Positions 1 through 6,407 of a stretch of 12,576 nucleotides of DNA are shown one piece after another; position 1 is the first letter of the stretch, and every line of letters begins with the position of its first letter. The stretch spans positions 1-12,576 of the forward strand of contig JAGVFV010000076.1 in NCBI GenBank assembly GCA_020057445.1. The letters run 5' to 3'. The notes beneath the pieces are model-generated. The model worked only from the letters and a program-made list of their open reading frames with translations, made no database searches and had not been told where the DNA came from. This stretch comes from an archaeon. GTDB lineage: Archaea > Nanobdellota > Nanobdellia > Woesearchaeales > JAHJEM01. A program made the position numbers and the translations under genes.

Positions 1-685
1 GGGTGAGATCCTGTGATGCGATGCGGTGCATTGTCCCGTCGGCTTGGTCGTGGAGGAGGAAATGAATCGCGATGTCTGCCTGCATGCTTGCGGTCATTGC
101 AGTTATCGTGGGCATGATTCCTTCCGTCTCGCAGGTGAGGTCGTCTTTTTTGTGTTCGAAGATGCATCGGAAGCAGGGGCTTGCCTTCTCATGCTTGAAG
201 AGGATGACGCTCCCGATTGTTCCTGCGGCGCTTGCGTATATCCAGGGGATTTTTCTCCTTCGGCAGAAGTCGTTGATGAGAAGGCGTGTCGGCGTGTTGT
301 CTGTGCAGTCGAGGATGAGGTCATTTCTTTTGAGTTCAGTGTCGATGTTGTGGCTGGTGAGGTCGGTGATGCTTGCAGTGACCTTGATCTCTGAGTTTAT
401 TTTCGATAGTGCAGTCCGGAGGATGTCTGCTTTGGCTTTTCCGACATCATCTTCTGTATAGATATGCTGTCTGTGGAGGTTTGGAAGCTCGATGATGTCC
501 CTGTCGATGAGGTGTACCCGTCCGACACCTGTCCGGACGAGGATCTCTCCTGCGAGGCTTCCAAGGGCGCCAAGTCCGACGATTCCGACGCGTGATTTCG
601 AAAGCCTGCGCTGTCCGCTTTTTCCGATGATGCGTTCTTGGACTTGGTACCTGTTTTCCTTGTGGTGGATGAATGGGACTCTCAT
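1..685 (-). CDS. ThiF/MoeB/HesA-family adenylyltransferase (E1-like), 3' end outside window
   Basis: Partial gene read on the minus strand from ATG at 685; 228 codons are visible and the C terminus lies beyond base 1. The family adenylates the C-terminal glycine of a ubiquitin-like sulfur carrier (MoaD, ThiS or SAMP type) for molybdopterin, thiamine or tRNA thiolation, or for protein conjugation. Visible: a Rossmann nucleotide-binding loop GIVGLGALGS (residues 34-43), the acidic segment LIDRDIIELPNLHRQ with the family NLxRQ, then D-x-GKAKA, the DCTDN..TR..IN..C segment, and one half of a zinc site (PCFRC). The second CxxC pair would lie outside the window. The N-terminal RYxRQ of MoeB reads RYQVQ here, so one ATP-contacting arginine may be moved or missing. 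It lies 83 nt downstream of flpA; an A/T-rich TATA-like stretch at 711-720 could give it its own promoter. The exact sulfur-carrier partner cannot be told from this window. Confidence 0.88.
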   Translation of the reverse strand, partial: MRVPFIHHKENRYQVQERIIGKSGQRRLSKSRVGIVGLGALGSLAGEILVRTGVGRVHLIDRDIIELPNLHRQHIYTEDDVGKAKADILRTALSKINSEIKVTASITDLTSHNIDTELKRNDLILDCTDNTPTRLLINDFCRRRKIPWIYASAAGTIGSVILFKHEKASPCFRCIFEHKKDDLTCETEGIMPTITAMTASMQADIAIHFLLHDQADGTMHRIASQDLT

Positions 686-768
686 TTGTTTTGGATACCT
701 GTTGCGAAGGGATTTTTTATTGCTCGAACTGAGTTAATACCCCGCTGCTCTGCTGCGGTTGGGATTCT

Positions 769-1413
769 TTATTTTTTGATAATGAACAGTGCGTGGTCTT
801 TTTCAAAGGGATCGAGGATTCTGTAGTCGACGATCGTTGTTGTCTTCTCAAGCTCGGAACGGACGTGCCTGAAAATATCTGCCGGTCGCTTGGTGACGTC
901 CACGCTTCGTGCCTTGATGACGAGGAGTCCGAATCCTCCTTTGTAGAGGAATCGCATGTTTTTCAGGAATATGGAGACTTGGTCTCTTTGCGCGATGTCC
1001 TGATAGATGATGTGCGAACAGGTGATGCGGGAAGCGTAGGTTTGGGGTTGGTTGCAGTCAGCGAGAAGCGGGATGATGTTACGGCGTTGTTTTGCGACAA
1101 AGTATAGGTCCCGCACGACGCGGGGAGCGATGTCTATCGCAAAGATGGTGCCGTCCTTTCCGATGATGTCGCTGACAAAGGAAGGGGTATAGCCATGGGA
1201 AGCGCCAAGATAAAGCACGATGTTTCCTTCTTTCATCCCTATCTGGGAGATGCCATTCATTATCGATGCTGCAAGCTTGCTCCTGAAAGGGGACCATTCC
1301 CTATACTCCATGCCGTTGATGAGTGTCGTCCTTTCTTCAAAGTGGACAAGTCCTGGATACGCGTTTTTTGTCCAGAGCTCTCTTCCCTGCCTTATGATGT
1401 TTGGGAATGCCAT
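769..1413 (-). CDS. flpA: Fibrillarin-like rRNA/tRNA 2'-O-methyltransferase
   Basis: 214 aa, a normal length for archaeal fibrillarin. It is the SAM-dependent catalytic subunit of the C/D-box sRNP and places 2'-O-methyl groups on rRNA and tRNA at guide-RNA-selected sites, working with Nop5 and L7Ae. Visible: the fibrillarin signature YREWSPFRSKLAASI (37-51), SAM motif I VLYLGASHGYT (66-76), an acidic residue after strand 2 (AIDIAPR, D94), LADCNQP (117-123), and the catalytic-region residues D139 (YQDIAQ) and K167 (VIKARSVD). The C terminus has the conserved DPFEKDHA. Motif I departs from the usual GAASGTT pattern (GASHGYT). The ATG at 1413 sits 28 nt after a TATAAAA box (1438-1444), so it may also be transcribed independently as a leaderless mRNA, although it lies only 36 nt behind the upstream membrane-protein gene. 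Confidence 0.95.
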   Translation of the reverse strand: MAFPNIIRQGRELWTKNAYPGLVHFEERTTLINGMEYREWSPFRSKLAASIMNGISQIGMKEGNIVLYLGASHGYTPSFVSDIIGKDGTIFAIDIAPRVVRDLYFVAKQRRNIIPLLADCNQPQTYASRITCSHIIYQDIAQRDQVSIFLKNMRFLYKGGFGLLVIKARSVDVTKRPADIFRHVRSELEKTTTIVDYRILDPFEKDHALFIIKK

Positions 1414-1437
1414 TATTGACTCGAATCCTGTTGTCTC

Positions 1438-1444
1438 TTTTATA
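1438..1444 (-). promoter_or_regulatory. TATA box, probable flpA internal promoter
   Basis: The minus strand reads TATAAAA centred about 28 nt upstream of the flpA ATG. That is the archaeal TATA-to-start spacing expected of a leaderless transcript. It overlaps the stop end of the preceding gene, so flpA may be transcribed both by read-through and from this site. Confidence 0.45.
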
Positions 1445-1449
1445 CTTTA

Positions 1450-2487
1450 TTATGTCTGGAAGAGGAATGGGCTCGTGCCGATGGTTGACCGCATCCAGAA
1501 GAGGAAGGACGTGGCAAAGCCTAGGACGAGGAGGATTATGAACAAGGGAATGGTGTATGGTGCAAGTTCTTTCCTGTGGTGGTCGAAGGCAATGCCGATG
1601 ATGAGGGCGAGAGGCACTGATACGTATGAGGCGAATCTGTCGGGAAAAAAGATGACGAGCGGCAAGAGCGCGATGATCCAGAAGAGGACAAGCGTGGCAA
1701 GCGAGTCCTTTCCCCTGCTGATGAGACCGACGATGAAGAGGAGGCTGATCGGGATGCTAAGGTATGTGAAGAAATAAAGAAGGTTGTTTTGGATGAGCGC
1801 TTCTTGGGGAGTGTTGGCGCCGATGCTTGTGGAGAGCGCTGCAGGCAGGTACGCGAGGGTGAGGATGATTATTGGAGCGCAGAGGATGAGTGTCAGGAGC
1901 AGTTGCCGCGCATGTTTCTTTTTATGGATGCCATAGGCAAGAAGGCCTCCGAAAAGGAGGAGGGAATAGGCACCATGGGTGTAGACCATGATGACAAGCA
2001 GGAAGATCATGAGTGTTGTCCTGTTGGAGAGGAATGCGAGGATTGCGAATGGGAAGAGGATGAGGTCGAAAGCTTGCGGCGCCACCTGTCCGCGATCAAA
2101 GAGCGCAAGCGATCCGAAGAGAAGAAGAAGGACGAGGGTCGCGGGCAAGACACCTTTTGTCTTGTACATGAGATAGGTCGGTGCGAAGAGGGCGAGAGGA
2201 TAGATCAGGAGCTGCAGGATGAATTCGAGAGGCTTTATGGTGTGAGTTAGTATTCCTCCTGCAAGGAGCAGGTGGAAGAAAGGAGGATAGGGTGTCTTGT
2301 TCTCAGAAATGATGTCTTTGTCGATGAGCGCGAACTCTCCATGGGCATAGCGTTGCGCGATGCGCAGATGCGCATTGTAGTCTGCGCCGATGGGGCCAAA
2401 GCGTATGGCGATCGTCGAAGTCAAGACGAGCGTGAGGAGAAAGACGAGGATGATGGTCGCGTATGCGAAATGGTTGAGGAATCTCAT
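1450..2487 (-). CDS. Polytopic membrane protein, possible GT-C-type glycosyltransferase
   Basis: 345 aa with about ten or eleven hydrophobic segments spread over the whole length. The first is near residues 8-28 and the last is near the C terminus. The first external loop carries an acidic/aromatic segment (IGADYNAHLRIAQRY) followed by NKTPYPPFFHLLL, a layout like GT-C transferases and related archaeal membrane proteins that act on lipid-linked sugars. No sugar-transfer motif is strong enough to prove this. The ATG overlaps the nop5 stop as ATGA (2484-2487), indicating translational coupling. Its place between nop5 and flpA, which are usually adjacent in archaea, is unusual. The function should be treated as unknown membrane protein; the glycosyltransferase reading is an inference from topology and the first loop. 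Confidence 0.8.
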   Translation of the reverse strand: MRFLNHFAYATIILVFLLTLVLTSTIAIRFGPIGADYNAHLRIAQRYAHGEFALIDKDIISENKTPYPPFFHLLLAGGILTHTIKPLEFILQLLIYPLALFAPTYLMYKTKGVLPATLVLLLLFGSLALFDRGQVAPQAFDLILFPFAILAFLSNRTTLMIFLLVIMVYTHGAYSLLLFGGLLAYGIHKKKHARQLLLTLILCAPIIILTLAYLPAALSTSIGANTPQEALIQNNLLYFFTYLSIPISLLFIVGLISRGKDSLATLVLFWIIALLPLVIFFPDRFASYVSVPLALIIGIAFDHHRKELAPYTIPLFIILLVLGFATSFLFWMRSTIGTSPFLFQT

Positions 2488-3431
2488 GAGCGGAACTTCT
2501 CTTCCAGTTCTTTTCGTAGTCTGTCTCCTATGAACTCTCCTTTGAAATAGTCCATCTTTGCGGCGATCGAGATCTTGTCTGCGAGCGCCCGTGCGACCTT
2601 TCCTTTTTCCTTTGCTTTTGCGAGGAGGGGATGGTTGATGATGTGTCCGTGCTTTGGAGGTGGCGCCCTCTTGTTCTTGAGGTGGCGAAAGAGCGCTTTT
2701 TCAGCGCCGAGCATCTGGACTGTTGTCGAAGTTGTCGTCGCAAGCTTCTGCAGGCTTCCTGCTTCCTTGAGGAGTTTTGCGCCAATTGGCGCTCCTGCGA
2801 CTGCAGTGATGTTTGGGCATGATCGTTGCATCACTGTTTCAAGGTAGTGTTCGAGCTTTTCTTTCTCTTCATAGAGCGCGTTGATGGCAGTGAGGAATTG
2901 GATGAGTTCTTGGTTGTCTTTTGCAGGGCTTCCTATGCTTTCGGAAAGGCCGAGTTCCTGCATGAGCTCTTCCTTGCTTTTCTTGCTTACTGCCTTGATG
3001 AATCCTTCGTTGTCAGGAATACTGAAGAGTGCTTCTGGGAAGAAGAATCCGACCCATTCGCGTGCCCGTTTGGTGAGTGTGTTTGCGGTCTTGTGGAGCT
3101 CTTCGATGAGGCCTATTGCCTGGATGATGAGGGTGTCGTCCTGGACTTGCTGCATGAGCTGGTCTTTGGTGATGCGCAGGTTGATCTCTGAAAGTCGTGC
3201 GAGGTTCTGAGGAGTTGCAAGGGCTGCCATGATCTTTTCTCGTTCTTTCTCTGTCGGGAGGCGCGCTCCCGCCTTGAGCAGTTTTGCGATGCGGTGCGGT
3301 ACTTCTTCTTTCGAGATTTCCTGTGCAATGCGAAGTGCGTCGTTGAGCGTGTGTGTCTCATCGGAGATGAGGTTGAGCTGTTCATCATAGATGAATATTC
3401 CAAGGGTGTGCGCATGGACGATGTGTGTCAT
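2484..3431 (-). CDS. nop5: Nop5 (Nop56/58) C/D-box sRNP core protein
   Basis: 315 aa, shorter than many archaeal Nop5 proteins. It is the scaffold of the C/D-box 2'-O-methylation sRNP: the N-terminal domain binds fibrillarin, the central coiled coil dimerises, and the NOP domain binds L7Ae and guide RNA. Visible: a Nop5 N-terminal domain (about 1-100), a helical coiled-coil middle (about 115-200, many E/K/L), and a NOP domain with PNITAVAGAPIG (206-217), the signature GAEKALFRHL (242-251) and PPPKHGHIINHP. The lysine-rich tail common in the family is short. ATG at 3431 was chosen because a TTTTTAAAA box ends about 20-30 nt upstream, giving a leaderless transcript. It is the first gene of the minus-strand group that includes flpA, its functional partner. 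Confidence 0.96.
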   Translation of the reverse strand: MTHIVHAHTLGIFIYDEQLNLISDETHTLNDALRIAQEISKEEVPHRIAKLLKAGARLPTEKEREKIMAALATPQNLARLSEINLRITKDQLMQQVQDDTLIIQAIGLIEELHKTANTLTKRAREWVGFFFPEALFSIPDNEGFIKAVSKKSKEELMQELGLSESIGSPAKDNQELIQFLTAINALYEEKEKLEHYLETVMQRSCPNITAVAGAPIGAKLLKEAGSLQKLATTTSTTVQMLGAEKALFRHLKNKRAPPPKHGHIINHPLLAKAKEKGKVARALADKISIAAKMDYFKGEFIGDRLRKELEEKFRS

Positions 3432-3449
3432 ATTCTTCTGGAAGGCTGC

Positions 3450-3462
3450 TTGTTTTAAAAAG
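3450..3462 (-). promoter_or_regulatory. TATA box of the nop5 operon
   Basis: The minus strand reads CCTTTTTAAAACA, centred about 26 nt upstream of the nop5 ATG at 3431. The purine-rich GAAAC immediately upstream could act as a BRE, and it belongs to the 9-bp direct repeat that flanks the adjacent fold-back element. Start codon and predicted transcription start nearly coincide. Confidence 0.6.
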
Positions 3463-3471
3463 GTTTCTTCA
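3463..3471. repeat. Left 9-bp direct repeat (putative target-site duplication)
   Basis: GTTTCTTCA directly abuts the left terminal inverted repeat of the fold-back element. The same nine bases recur at 3639-3647 directly outside the right terminal repeat. Including the next base, the match is ten (GTTTCTTCAG), so the exact duplication length is ambiguous by one. Confidence 0.7.
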
Positions 3472-3638
3472 GGCTCTGTAGAAAGTTTCGCCTTCGGCTC
3501 AAGGTTAGTGACTGTAAAACTCTAGCTTCATGCACTCTTGACTGACATTCCCCGTAGGTGGCATCCCCCTTGTCAGTCCATAATCCAGATAACAAAGAGT
3601 TTTACCCGATGTCACTAACCCTTACTTTCTACAGAGTC
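3472..3638. mobile_element. 167-bp MITE-like fold-back element
   Basis: The ends are 15-bp inverted repeats with one mismatch: GGCTCTGTAGAAAGT at 3472-3486 against the complement of 3624-3638. Further in, the arms pair again: GGTTAGTGAC (3503-3512) with 3611-3620, TAAAACTCT (3515-3523) with 3596-3604, and GACTGACA (3540-3547) with 3571-3578. The whole unit therefore folds into one long interrupted stem. It encodes no protein and is flanked by 9-bp direct repeats. This is the structure of a non-autonomous transposable element (MITE). The family is not certain: the GGCTCTGT-type tip recalls some DDE-transposase insertion sequences. It lies between the divergent nop5 and mscS promoters, just outside both TATA boxes. 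A structured RNA is a weaker alternative, because it would not explain the flanking direct repeats. Confidence 0.75.
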
Positions 3639-3647
3639 GTTTCTTCA
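3639..3647. repeat. Right 9-bp direct repeat (putative target-site duplication)
   Basis: GTTTCTTCA is identical to 3463-3471 and directly follows the right terminal inverted repeat. It sits just upstream of the mscS TATA box. Confidence 0.7.
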
Positions 3648-3651
3648 GTAA

Positions 3652-3660
3652 TGTTTAAAA
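3652..3660 (+). promoter_or_regulatory. TATA box of mscS
   Basis: TGTTTAAAA lies about 28 nt upstream of the mscS ATG at 3685. The spacing fits a leaderless transcript, mirroring the nop5 promoter on the other side of the fold-back element. Confidence 0.6.
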
Positions 3661-3684
3661 GGGGATCGCGATTTCTCCAGTCTT

Positions 3685-4725
3685 ATGTGGCATCCTCAGT
3701 TGGTCGGCTGGCAGGAATGGGTCTGGTTTTTCCTCGTCATATTCCTCTCTATTCTTGTTGGCAAGCTCTTCTTTTTCATCAGTTCGAAGATCATCCGAAG
3801 GTTGACCAAGTATACGAAGACCAATCTTGACGATATCCTTGTCGCGCATCTTGAGAAGCCCGCCATCTTCCTGATCTTCATCCTCGGTTTTTATTATGCG
3901 TATTCTGCGATGGATTTCTCGCCTGCGATGCTCGGATATTTTCATAATGCCTTGAAGATCATGGTCATCGCATTGATTGCGTGGATCGTCATCAACCTCG
4001 TCGACGCGTTTATCGAGCATTACGCAGAGCCGCTTGCGAAAAAGACCGAATCAGACCTTGACGATCAGCTCATTCCGATCTTTAGGAAGATCATCAAGAT
4101 CATACTCGTCATCATCACGGCAATCCTCATCATCTCCACGTTCGGTGTGAATGTGTCATCTCTTGTCGCGGGAGTCGGGATCGGCGGCCTTGCGATTGCT
4201 CTTGCTGCCCAGGACCTGTTGTCGAATCTTTTCGGCGGTTTTGCCATCCTTTCAGACAAGCCTTTCAAGATCGGCGACAGGATCAAGCTGGATGATAAGA
4301 CTGATGGCGTCGTCAAGAAGATCAGCACGCGGTCGACGACTATCGAGACATTTGGAGGGACTGAGATCGTCATGCCGAATTCAAAGGTCGCAAATACCAT
4401 CCTCGAGAACATCTCCCGGGAAAAGAACAGGAGGATGGTGCTGAAGCTGAGCCTTGAGTATACGACGCCGAATGAGAAGTTGGAGAAGGCCTGTGACCTC
4501 ATCCGTGAGATCATAAAGAAGCAGAAGAATACGACTGATGAGGTGTCTGTGTTCTTTGAGAATTTCGGCGAGTCCGACCTTAAATTCACCGTTATCTACT
4601 GGATCAAGGACCTTTCGAAGTATGTGGAGACAGTGCATGAGGTCAACATGACGATCAAGAAGCGTCTCGAGAAGGAGAATGTCCGTTTCGCCTTCCCGAC
4701 AAGGACACTGCATGTGAAGAAGTGA
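3685..4725 (+). CDS. mscS: MscS-family small-conductance mechanosensitive channel
   Basis: 346 aa, close to the usual length for MscS-type proteins. It is an integral membrane channel that opens under membrane tension and releases solutes during osmotic downshock. Visible: N-terminal transmembrane helices (about 8-30, 55-75, 90-112 and 130-155), then the pore-lining TM3, rich in Gly and Ala (VAGVGIGGLAIALAAQDLLS) and followed by NLFGGFAIL. Next comes the beta domain with PFKIGDRI and a later IVMPNSKV segment, and a cytoplasmic alpha/beta domain ending FAFPTRTLHVKK, the normal MscS C-terminal pattern. The ATG at 3685 is fixed by the TATA box 28 nt upstream. The gene converges on the phosphatase gene with an 18-nt gap. 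It is monocistronic and divergent from the nop5 group. Confidence 0.94.
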   Translation: MWHPQLVGWQEWVWFFLVIFLSILVGKLFFFISSKIIRRLTKYTKTNLDDILVAHLEKPAIFLIFILGFYYAYSAMDFSPAMLGYFHNALKIMVIALIAWIVINLVDAFIEHYAEPLAKKTESDLDDQLIPIFRKIIKIILVIITAILIISTFGVNVSSLVAGVGIGGLAIALAAQDLLSNLFGGFAILSDKPFKIGDRIKLDDKTDGVVKKISTRSTTIETFGGTEIVMPNSKVANTILENISREKNRRMVLKLSLEYTTPNEKLEKACDLIREIIKKQKNTTDEVSVFFENFGESDLKFTVIYWIKDLSKYVETVHEVNMTIKKRLEKENVRFAFPTRTLHVKK

Positions 4726-4743
4726 GTTTGACAAGCTATGCTG

Positions 4744-5277
4744 CTATTTGTAGAGTTGCGGATTTTCCAGCGGTATGAGTGCCATCATGACTGCCTGTTT
4801 GGTGTATTCTTTCCTTGATATTTTCCCTTTGGAAAGGACGCTTATTGCTCCTTCTTCGTAGCCGATGTATTCCTTGTCGGTCAGTCCGCAGACCTTCATG
4901 GCTTCGCTGATGTCTTTTCCTTTTTCAAAGACGAGTCTAGTGACCTTTACAGGATATTCGTGTGCGCAGGAGAATCCAAAATAGGTCCTTTTCCCGTCGT
5001 AGATGGCGCACACGCACATGTCCATGTGGCCTGTGATGGTCATTGGGACTTTGAAGAATCCTGATTCGAGGCCGATGGATAGGTCGCAGTCCTTGAAGCT
5101 TGCCTTTGCCCTGTTCTTTGCTCCTCTCATCGTCTCGGCAAGGGTCTTTGGCTGCTTGTGCACTCCGCTTTCAACAGAGGTCGAGGTGATTGTCGCATGG
5201 CGAAATGCGCTCTCCTTGATCACTTCTCTGACAGCGGCGACTTTGTTCGGGTTCCCTGATCCGACTGTGATTTTCAT
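4744..5277 (-). CDS. Inosine/xanthosine triphosphatase (YjjX/DUF84-type)
   Basis: 177 aa, full length for the family. These enzymes hydrolyse non-canonical purine nucleoside triphosphates (ITP, XTP) and keep deaminated bases out of nucleic acids. Visible: the N-terminal substrate loop VGSGNPNKVAAVREV (residues 5-19), SVESGVHKQPKTLAETMRGAKNRA in the middle of the fold, and the signature GLESGFF with a following acidic and aromatic core. The C terminus has GAISVLSKGKISR, typical of YjjX/DUF84 proteins. The ATG overlaps the stop of the upstream DUF1761 gene by 4 nt (5274-5277), so the two are translationally coupled and share the promoter near 5702-5709. Confidence 0.9.
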   Translation of the reverse strand: MKITVGSGNPNKVAAVREVIKESAFRHATITSTSVESGVHKQPKTLAETMRGAKNRAKASFKDCDLSIGLESGFFKVPMTITGHMDMCVCAIYDGKRTYFGFSCAHEYPVKVTRLVFEKGKDISEAMKVCGLTDKEYIGYEEGAISVLSKGKISRKEYTKQAVMMALIPLENPQLYK

Positions 5278-5669
5278 AGTGCGTAGATGATGGCGCTCAT
5301 GGCAAGGAGAGTGATGAGAAAGTACCCTGCGTTGTTGAGGAAGAGGCTTGTTGGTCTTTGTTCCCAGATGACCTTGCCAAGGAGTATGGGCGCGATGAAT
5401 CCTATGAAGACGAGACCTCCGATGATCATTGCTTGGAAGATGTTTTCTGGATTGGCAAAGGCGATGCCGAATGCGAGGACGTATGCCATGACAAGCGCTG
5501 CAATGCCGCCGACGATCATGCTTCCTGCACTTCCTTTCATGCTCTTGACTCCTGCTGAGCGCATCCAGTGTTTTCCGAAGAGGAATGGCGCATGCCAGAG
5601 CATTCCGATAGCGATCTGGGCTAAGCCAGCGATGAGTACTGCGAGAAGGTTGATGTGGACTTCGATCAT
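5274..5669 (-). CDS. DUF1761-type small integral membrane protein
   Basis: 131 aa with about four transmembrane segments (roughly 7-27, 52-72, 82-100 and 110-130). The N-terminal pattern NLLAVLIAGLAQIAIGMLWHAP followed by LFGKHWM matches the DUF1761 family, whose function is not known. A clear ribosome-binding sequence GAGGTG (5675-5680 on the minus strand) lies 5 nt before the ATG at 5669 and decides the start. It is first in a two-gene operon with the ITP/XTP phosphatase; nothing in its sequence explains that pairing. Confidence 0.82.
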   Translation of the reverse strand: MIEVHINLLAVLIAGLAQIAIGMLWHAPFLFGKHWMRSAGVKSMKGSAGSMIVGGIAALVMAYVLAFGIAFANPENIFQAMIIGGLVFIGFIAPILLGKVIWEQRPTSLFLNNAGYFLITLLAMSAIIYAL

Positions 5670-5701
5670 AAGGACACCTCGCTATCGGAATCCATCTGGT
5701 A

Positions 5702-5709
5702 TTTTATAA
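5702..5709 (-). promoter_or_regulatory. TATA box of the DUF1761-phosphatase operon
   Basis: The minus strand reads TTATAAAA in an A/T-rich, nearly palindromic block. It predicts a transcription start near 5681, directly before the GAGGTG ribosome-binding sequence. This promoter lies back to back with the pcm promoter. Confidence 0.45.
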
Positions 5710-5730
5710 AATCATCGTTGCTGAACCCAA

Positions 5731-5740
5731 TATTTTTATT
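5731..5740 (+). promoter_or_regulatory. TATA box of pcm
   Basis: TATTTTTATT preceded by CCCAA, about 28 nt before the ATG at 5763. This spacing suggests a leaderless or nearly leaderless transcript and supports 5763 rather than the in-frame upstream ATG at 5655, which would lie upstream of the promoter. Confidence 0.5.
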
Positions 5741-5762
5741 GTCATCTGCCATTCTTTGTATC

Positions 5763-6407
5763 ATGTTCGAAAAAGAAATGGAGCGGATGGTGGATGAGCA
5801 GCTTATTTCGAGGGGCATCTCTGACCTGCGGGTTCTTGCAGCATTCCGTCGTGTTCCTAGGCACGAATTTGTTCCAAGAGACCTGGTTGACAGTGCCTAT
5901 GGCGATTTTCCATTACCAATCGGAGAAGGCCAGACGATAAGCCAGCCGTACATGGTCGCTCTCATGACAGCACTCTTAGAAGTGAAGCCGACTGATGTCG
6001 TGATTGAGGTCGGGTCAGGTTCAGGGTACTTGGCGGCGATCCTTTCTTTGTTGGCAAAAAAGGTCTACGCTGTCGAGCGCATCGGAATCCTTTCGAAGCG
6101 TTCCGGTGAGACTTTGCAGCGTCTCGGCTTCCCGAATGTGGAGGTCATCCATGCGGATGGGACTCTTGGCCAAATCAAGGCAGCGCCATTCGATCGGATC
6201 ATCGTGTCTGCCCAGGCAGAGGACGTGCCGGGTGGATTGTTGGACCAGTTAACAATAGACGGCATCATGGTCATTCCCATAGGTGAGCAGGGGTATCAGG
6301 AATTGACGAAAATCACGAAGCTAGCATATGGGCTGAAAAGAGAAGAGGCTGGAGGATGTACCTTTGTCCCGCTGGTGAGGGGGAAGGTAGCATCTGCAGA
6401 CTTATGA
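5763..6407 (+). CDS. pcm: Protein-L-isoaspartate O-methyltransferase
   Basis: 214 aa, the usual PCMT length. The cytoplasmic SAM-dependent enzyme methylates isoaspartyl residues and starts their repair to aspartate in aged proteins. Visible: FRRVPRHEFVP (28-38), the substrate-binding GQTISQPYMVA motif (56-66, with S60), SAM motif I VIEVGSGSGYLAA (80-92), the acidic VERI after it, and DRIIVSAQAEDVP, where the family has DxIxVTAAxxxxP. The ATG at 5763 was preferred over one at 5655, which would add a lysine/serine-rich extension not seen in the family and would start inside the divergent promoter region. The stop overlaps the convergent AAA+ ATPase gene by 6 nt. Confidence 0.95.
   Translation: MFEKEMERMVDEQLISRGISDLRVLAAFRRVPRHEFVPRDLVDSAYGDFPLPIGEGQTISQPYMVALMTALLEVKPTDVVIEVGSGSGYLAAILSLLAKKVYAVERIGILSKRSGETLQRLGFPNVEVIHADGTLGQIKAAPFDRIIVSAQAEDVPGGLLDQLTIDGIMVIPIGEQGYQELTKITKLAYGLKREEAGGCTFVPLVRGKVASADL

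Noticed and set aside
742..758. GC-rich inverted repeat between flpA and the E1-like gene as a terminator
   Set aside because: Only four outer base pairs match cleanly and no T tract follows on the minus strand.
3472..3638. tRNA, C/D-box guide or other RNA gene near nop5
   Set aside because: No cloverleaf or clear C/D boxes were seen; terminal inverted repeats with flanking direct repeats fit a transposable element better.
5655..5762. Upstream in-frame ATG extending pcm by 36 residues
   Set aside because: It would start inside the divergent DUF1761 gene, upstream of the pcm TATA box, and adds sequence not found in the PCMT family.
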